Below, piece after piece: positions 62,258-64,000 of a DNA stretch of 64,000 bases. The notes below the pieces were generated by a model. It saw only the letters and a list, made by a program, of their open reading frames with translations, ran no database searches and was not told where the DNA came from. A program made the position numbers and the translations under genes. The DNA comes from Candidatus Dormiibacterota bacterium (lineage in GTDB: Bacteria; Chloroflexota; Dormibacteria; Dormibacterales; Dormibacteraceae). The first letter of the stretch is position 1. Every line of letters begins with the position of its first letter. The DNA is taken from the NCBI GenBank assembly GCA_003169845.1, contig PNAG01000019.1, positions 9,069-73,068 on the forward strand, given 5' to 3'.

Positions 62258-62488
62258 GTGTCGATCATCCGGAAGATTCGCAAAGTCGGGAACTCAGCGA
62301 TGATCTCCTTGCCGCCGGACACTATCTCTGAAGCAGGCTTCAAGGAGGGGATGGACGTGGTCATTACCTCCAGGCCCGGTCATATTGACCTCGATCCCGC
62401 CGGCATGCCAGACAAACGGCTCGCCGACTTCACCTCTCGTTTTACCGAGCGCTACCGAAAAGATCTGGCCGAGCTCGCTGACAGCTGA
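62258..62488 (+). CDS. AbrB/MazE-type antitoxin, solitary paralogue
   Basis: 76 residues, the same length as the 10788 protein and highly similar along the whole length (IRKIRKVGNSAMISLPPDTI; tail RYRKDLAELADS). GTG start behind GATAAT. No Doc gene follows: the next 200 bp contain no Fic motif. It may still bind the Doc of the first module or its operator, or be a relic of a second module. Confidence 0.8.
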   Translation: MSIIRKIRKVGNSAMISLPPDTISEAGFKEGMDVVITSRPGHIDLDPAGMPDKRLADFTSRFTERYRKDLAELADS

Positions 62489-62601
62489 GGCGGATTCAAC
62501 CTCCGATCGGGTCATCGATAAAAATAAAGGGACCCGGCACAAGGTACGCAACGACGAGGTTTTAGGGCCGTGCAACCTTCGTGCACCTGGCCCTACGGTT
62601 T

Positions 62602-62626
62602 GCTAGCGACAAGAGATAGGTATCGT
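62602..62626. repeat. Dispersed palindrome, AAGAGATAGG subtype
   Basis: GCTAGCGACAAGAGATAGGTATCG, about 75 bp before the unknown gene at 62704. Same subtype as 16622 and 23554. Confidence 0.45.
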
Positions 62627-62703
62627 TCACAAATCGTGCAAGCTAGCCCATCTAGCGTCAGAACGCTTAGTCGGTCCGGCATCTGGCCACGACGATTCAC
62701 TAC

Positions 62704-63261
62704 GTGGCAGACTCCTCACTATCGGGCATAGGCTCAGTTGTGAGAATGATGCATATGCGAGCGAAGGTTCAGTACGTCGACTCCCGCCTTGGATTGCCCC
62801 GCTTCGGGCAGGAAGCCTACTGGGAAGGAATTCTCGAACTCACGAATGACCGCCTGAGCCTGTCGATCGAGGCAACCAACCTGCACGACATCGGAAACAA
62901 GGAGCTTGTAAAGGTAGCCTCCGCCCACCCACTCCAGAACAAAAACTACTTGGAGAATCGCTGGGACACAAAAGTCTATGACGGAATTGAATTTGGAACC
63001 CAGCTTGTCCTACTGTTCGATGTACCCCTGTCCGCCGCTAGGTTGAAGTGGATAACGAAACTCGGGTATACCACCGCATTCAAGATCCTTGAGAACGGCC
63101 ACGAGTGGAGCCGGCTCTATTTCCTTGGAGGACTGCGGACCCCGCTGCATCACCCCCATATCCACGTGGAACCAACTCACGCACCGGGGATCTTCCAGTT
63201 CTTGAGTTTAGCTATCACTTGGACTAGAGCCATCAACAGGGCGTCAAACACCAAGGGCTGA
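62704..63261 (+). CDS. Protein of unknown function
   Basis: 185 residues from GTG 62704 (ATG 62746 or 62752 are alternatives). No family recognised. Composition is mixed alpha/beta with many aromatic residues (ILENGHEWSRLYFLGG, GLRTPLHHPHIHVEP). The gene is clearly less GC-rich than its neighbours, suggesting recent acquisition. It is followed 16 bp later by repeat R9. Confidence 0.45.
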   Translation: MADSSLSGIGSVVRMMHMRAKVQYVDSRLGLPRFGQEAYWEGILELTNDRLSLSIEATNLHDIGNKELVKVASAHPLQNKNYLENRWDTKVYDGIEFGTQLVLLFDVPLSAARLKWITKLGYTTAFKILENGHEWSRLYFLGGLRTPLHHPHIHVEPTHAPGIFQFLSLAITWTRAINRASNTKG

Positions 63262-63277
63262 TTCCAGGGCCGAACTT

Positions 63278-63321
63278 TTCGGGACCGAGAGGCCCGGGTT
63301 CAAATCCCGGGCCCCCGACCG
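63278..63321 (+). repeat. tRNA-Pro 3'-half copy R9 (short, no long flank)
   Basis: Loop TTCGGGA at 63278, T-arm CCGGG-TTCAAAT-CCCGG and acceptor GCCCCCGA, ending CCG instead of CCA. The variable loop is one base short. No type A, B or C flank precedes it; the preceding 16 bp are non-coding. It ends a block containing the low-GC unknown gene. Confidence 0.72.
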
Positions 63322-63513
63322 AACATCTCTCACTTGAACTCTCGGCAGTCGGTGCGCCGGCTGAAGCGGCCGTAGGAAATGTCGATGTTTGCTATCTCGG
63401 TCGTGCGAGGAGAAGACCTGCTGGACTCGCTCGAACAGGGGGGACCTTGAGGGAGGTGACGTTCAGTCGGTGATCATCGCTGAGCTCGGCGAGCGCGCTT
63501 AAGAACGTCGTCC

Positions 63514-63993
63514 TCAGCTCACTGCTTTCTTCACGAGTGCGCCGATCCTTGCCGCTTCGGCGGCTGTCAACTCCTTCAGCGCGAAGGCGACCGGCCACAG
63601 GGCTCCTTCGTCGAGGTTCGCTTTGTCGCTGAAGCCGAACGTCGCGTACCTCGTGCTGAACTTCTGCGCGCTTTGGAAGAAGCAGACGATCTTGCCGTCC
63701 TTGGCATACGCGGGCATCCCGTACCAGAGTTTCGGCGAGAGGGCTGGCGCGCTGGCTTTGATGATCGCATGGAGCCGCTCGCCCAGGGCGCGATCCGGTG
63801 CCGGCATGGCGGCGATCTTCGCGAGCACGTCGCGTTCCCCGTCCGCGTTGCCCGCGGCCGCCTTCAGCTCTTTGACGCGCTCCCTCATCGCGCCTTTTTC
63901 CTCGTCCGTGAATCCCTTGGACGCCTTGCCGATCACCCTGGTGCTCTTCGCGGACTTCAGCGTGCCCTTCTTGGCAGGTTTCCTCTCAGCCAT
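63514..63993 (-). CDS. DUF1801 (YdhG/YjhX-like) family protein
   Basis: 159 residues from ATG 63993. A basic, Lys-rich N-terminus (about 30 residues) precedes the conserved DUF1801 core: [53 protein letters not shown]. The family has been linked to iron or stress functions, but its biochemistry is unclear. Other short frames here are shadows. Confidence 0.85.
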   Translation of the reverse strand: MAERKPAKKGTLKSAKSTRVIGKASKGFTDEEKGAMRERVKELKAAAGNADGERDVLAKIAAMPAPDRALGERLHAIIKASAPALSPKLWYGMPAYAKDGKIVCFFQSAQKFSTRYATFGFSDKANLDEGALWPVAFALKELTAAEAARIGALVKKAVS

Positions 63994-64000
63994 AGTTCCG

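Overview
This is a GC-rich bacterial chromosome window. The gene content is F420-type LLM oxidoreductase, coproporphyrin-branch heme genes, a CtpE-like P-type ATPase, three-helix-bundle dimerization proteins, CsbD and RDD stress proteins, and many starts directly behind a -10 box (leaderless style). This fits a soil-type Chloroflexota/Dormibacterota or actinobacterial relative. No rRNA, intact tRNA, phage structural gene, integrase or CRISPR array was found, so the assignment is inference from gene content only.

Layout. 0-5 kb: a translationally coupled pair of membrane GTPases, a membrane-tethered Mrr nuclease and a small membrane protein. 5-24 kb: an accessory region with a large secreted Cys-repeat protein, several toxin-antitoxin modules (hicBA, AbrB-Doc, AbiE, DUF433-DUF5615, DUF4160/DUF2442), many of them broken, a MORC/Hsp90-like GHKL ATPase, an Smr protein, an LLM oxidoreductase, EthD, a methyltransferase, a GNAT, a class A PBP and an IS21 istB remnant. 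24-34 kb: a stress block (DUF5670, CsbD, RDD, HtrA-like protease, LuxR regulator, degenerate kinase-like DHp protein, tandem USP, two P-type ATPases). 34-38 kb: chromate and arsenic genes (chrA, aquaglyceroporin, arsC, arsR-arsC fusion). 38-52 kb: TetR-ABC and MarR-ABC exporter operons around a GlcG/PEP-mutase/MFS group. 52-56 kb: an oxidase - radical SAM - ferrochelatase heme operon. 56-60 kb: two ABC export systems, one facing a divergent winged-helix regulator. 60-64 kb: gene debris, DUF167, RHH-MazF, a solitary AbrB, an unknown protein and a DUF1801 protein.

The most striking structure is not a gene. At least seven places, all on the + strand, carry a copy of the 3' half of a proline tRNA (anticodon loop TTCGGGA through CCA, 45 nt in the best copy), and further decayed copies exist. 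The best-preserved copies are preceded by 110-170 bp flanks that fall into a few families, one with short TGTAGTA direct repeats. This is the geometry expected from repeated site-specific insertion at a tRNA-Pro gene, giving an array of modules (ars/chr, exporters, heme, GTPases) each ending in a displaced tRNA 3' half, yet no integrase is present.

A second, unrelated 28-30 bp imperfect palindrome (consensus near GCTNCTGATAA-N7-TTATCGAGAGC) occurs about a dozen times, only at 3.8-24.1 kb and 61.5-62.6 kb, at the boundaries of toxin-antitoxin and other accessory modules, and not in the 25-60 kb block.
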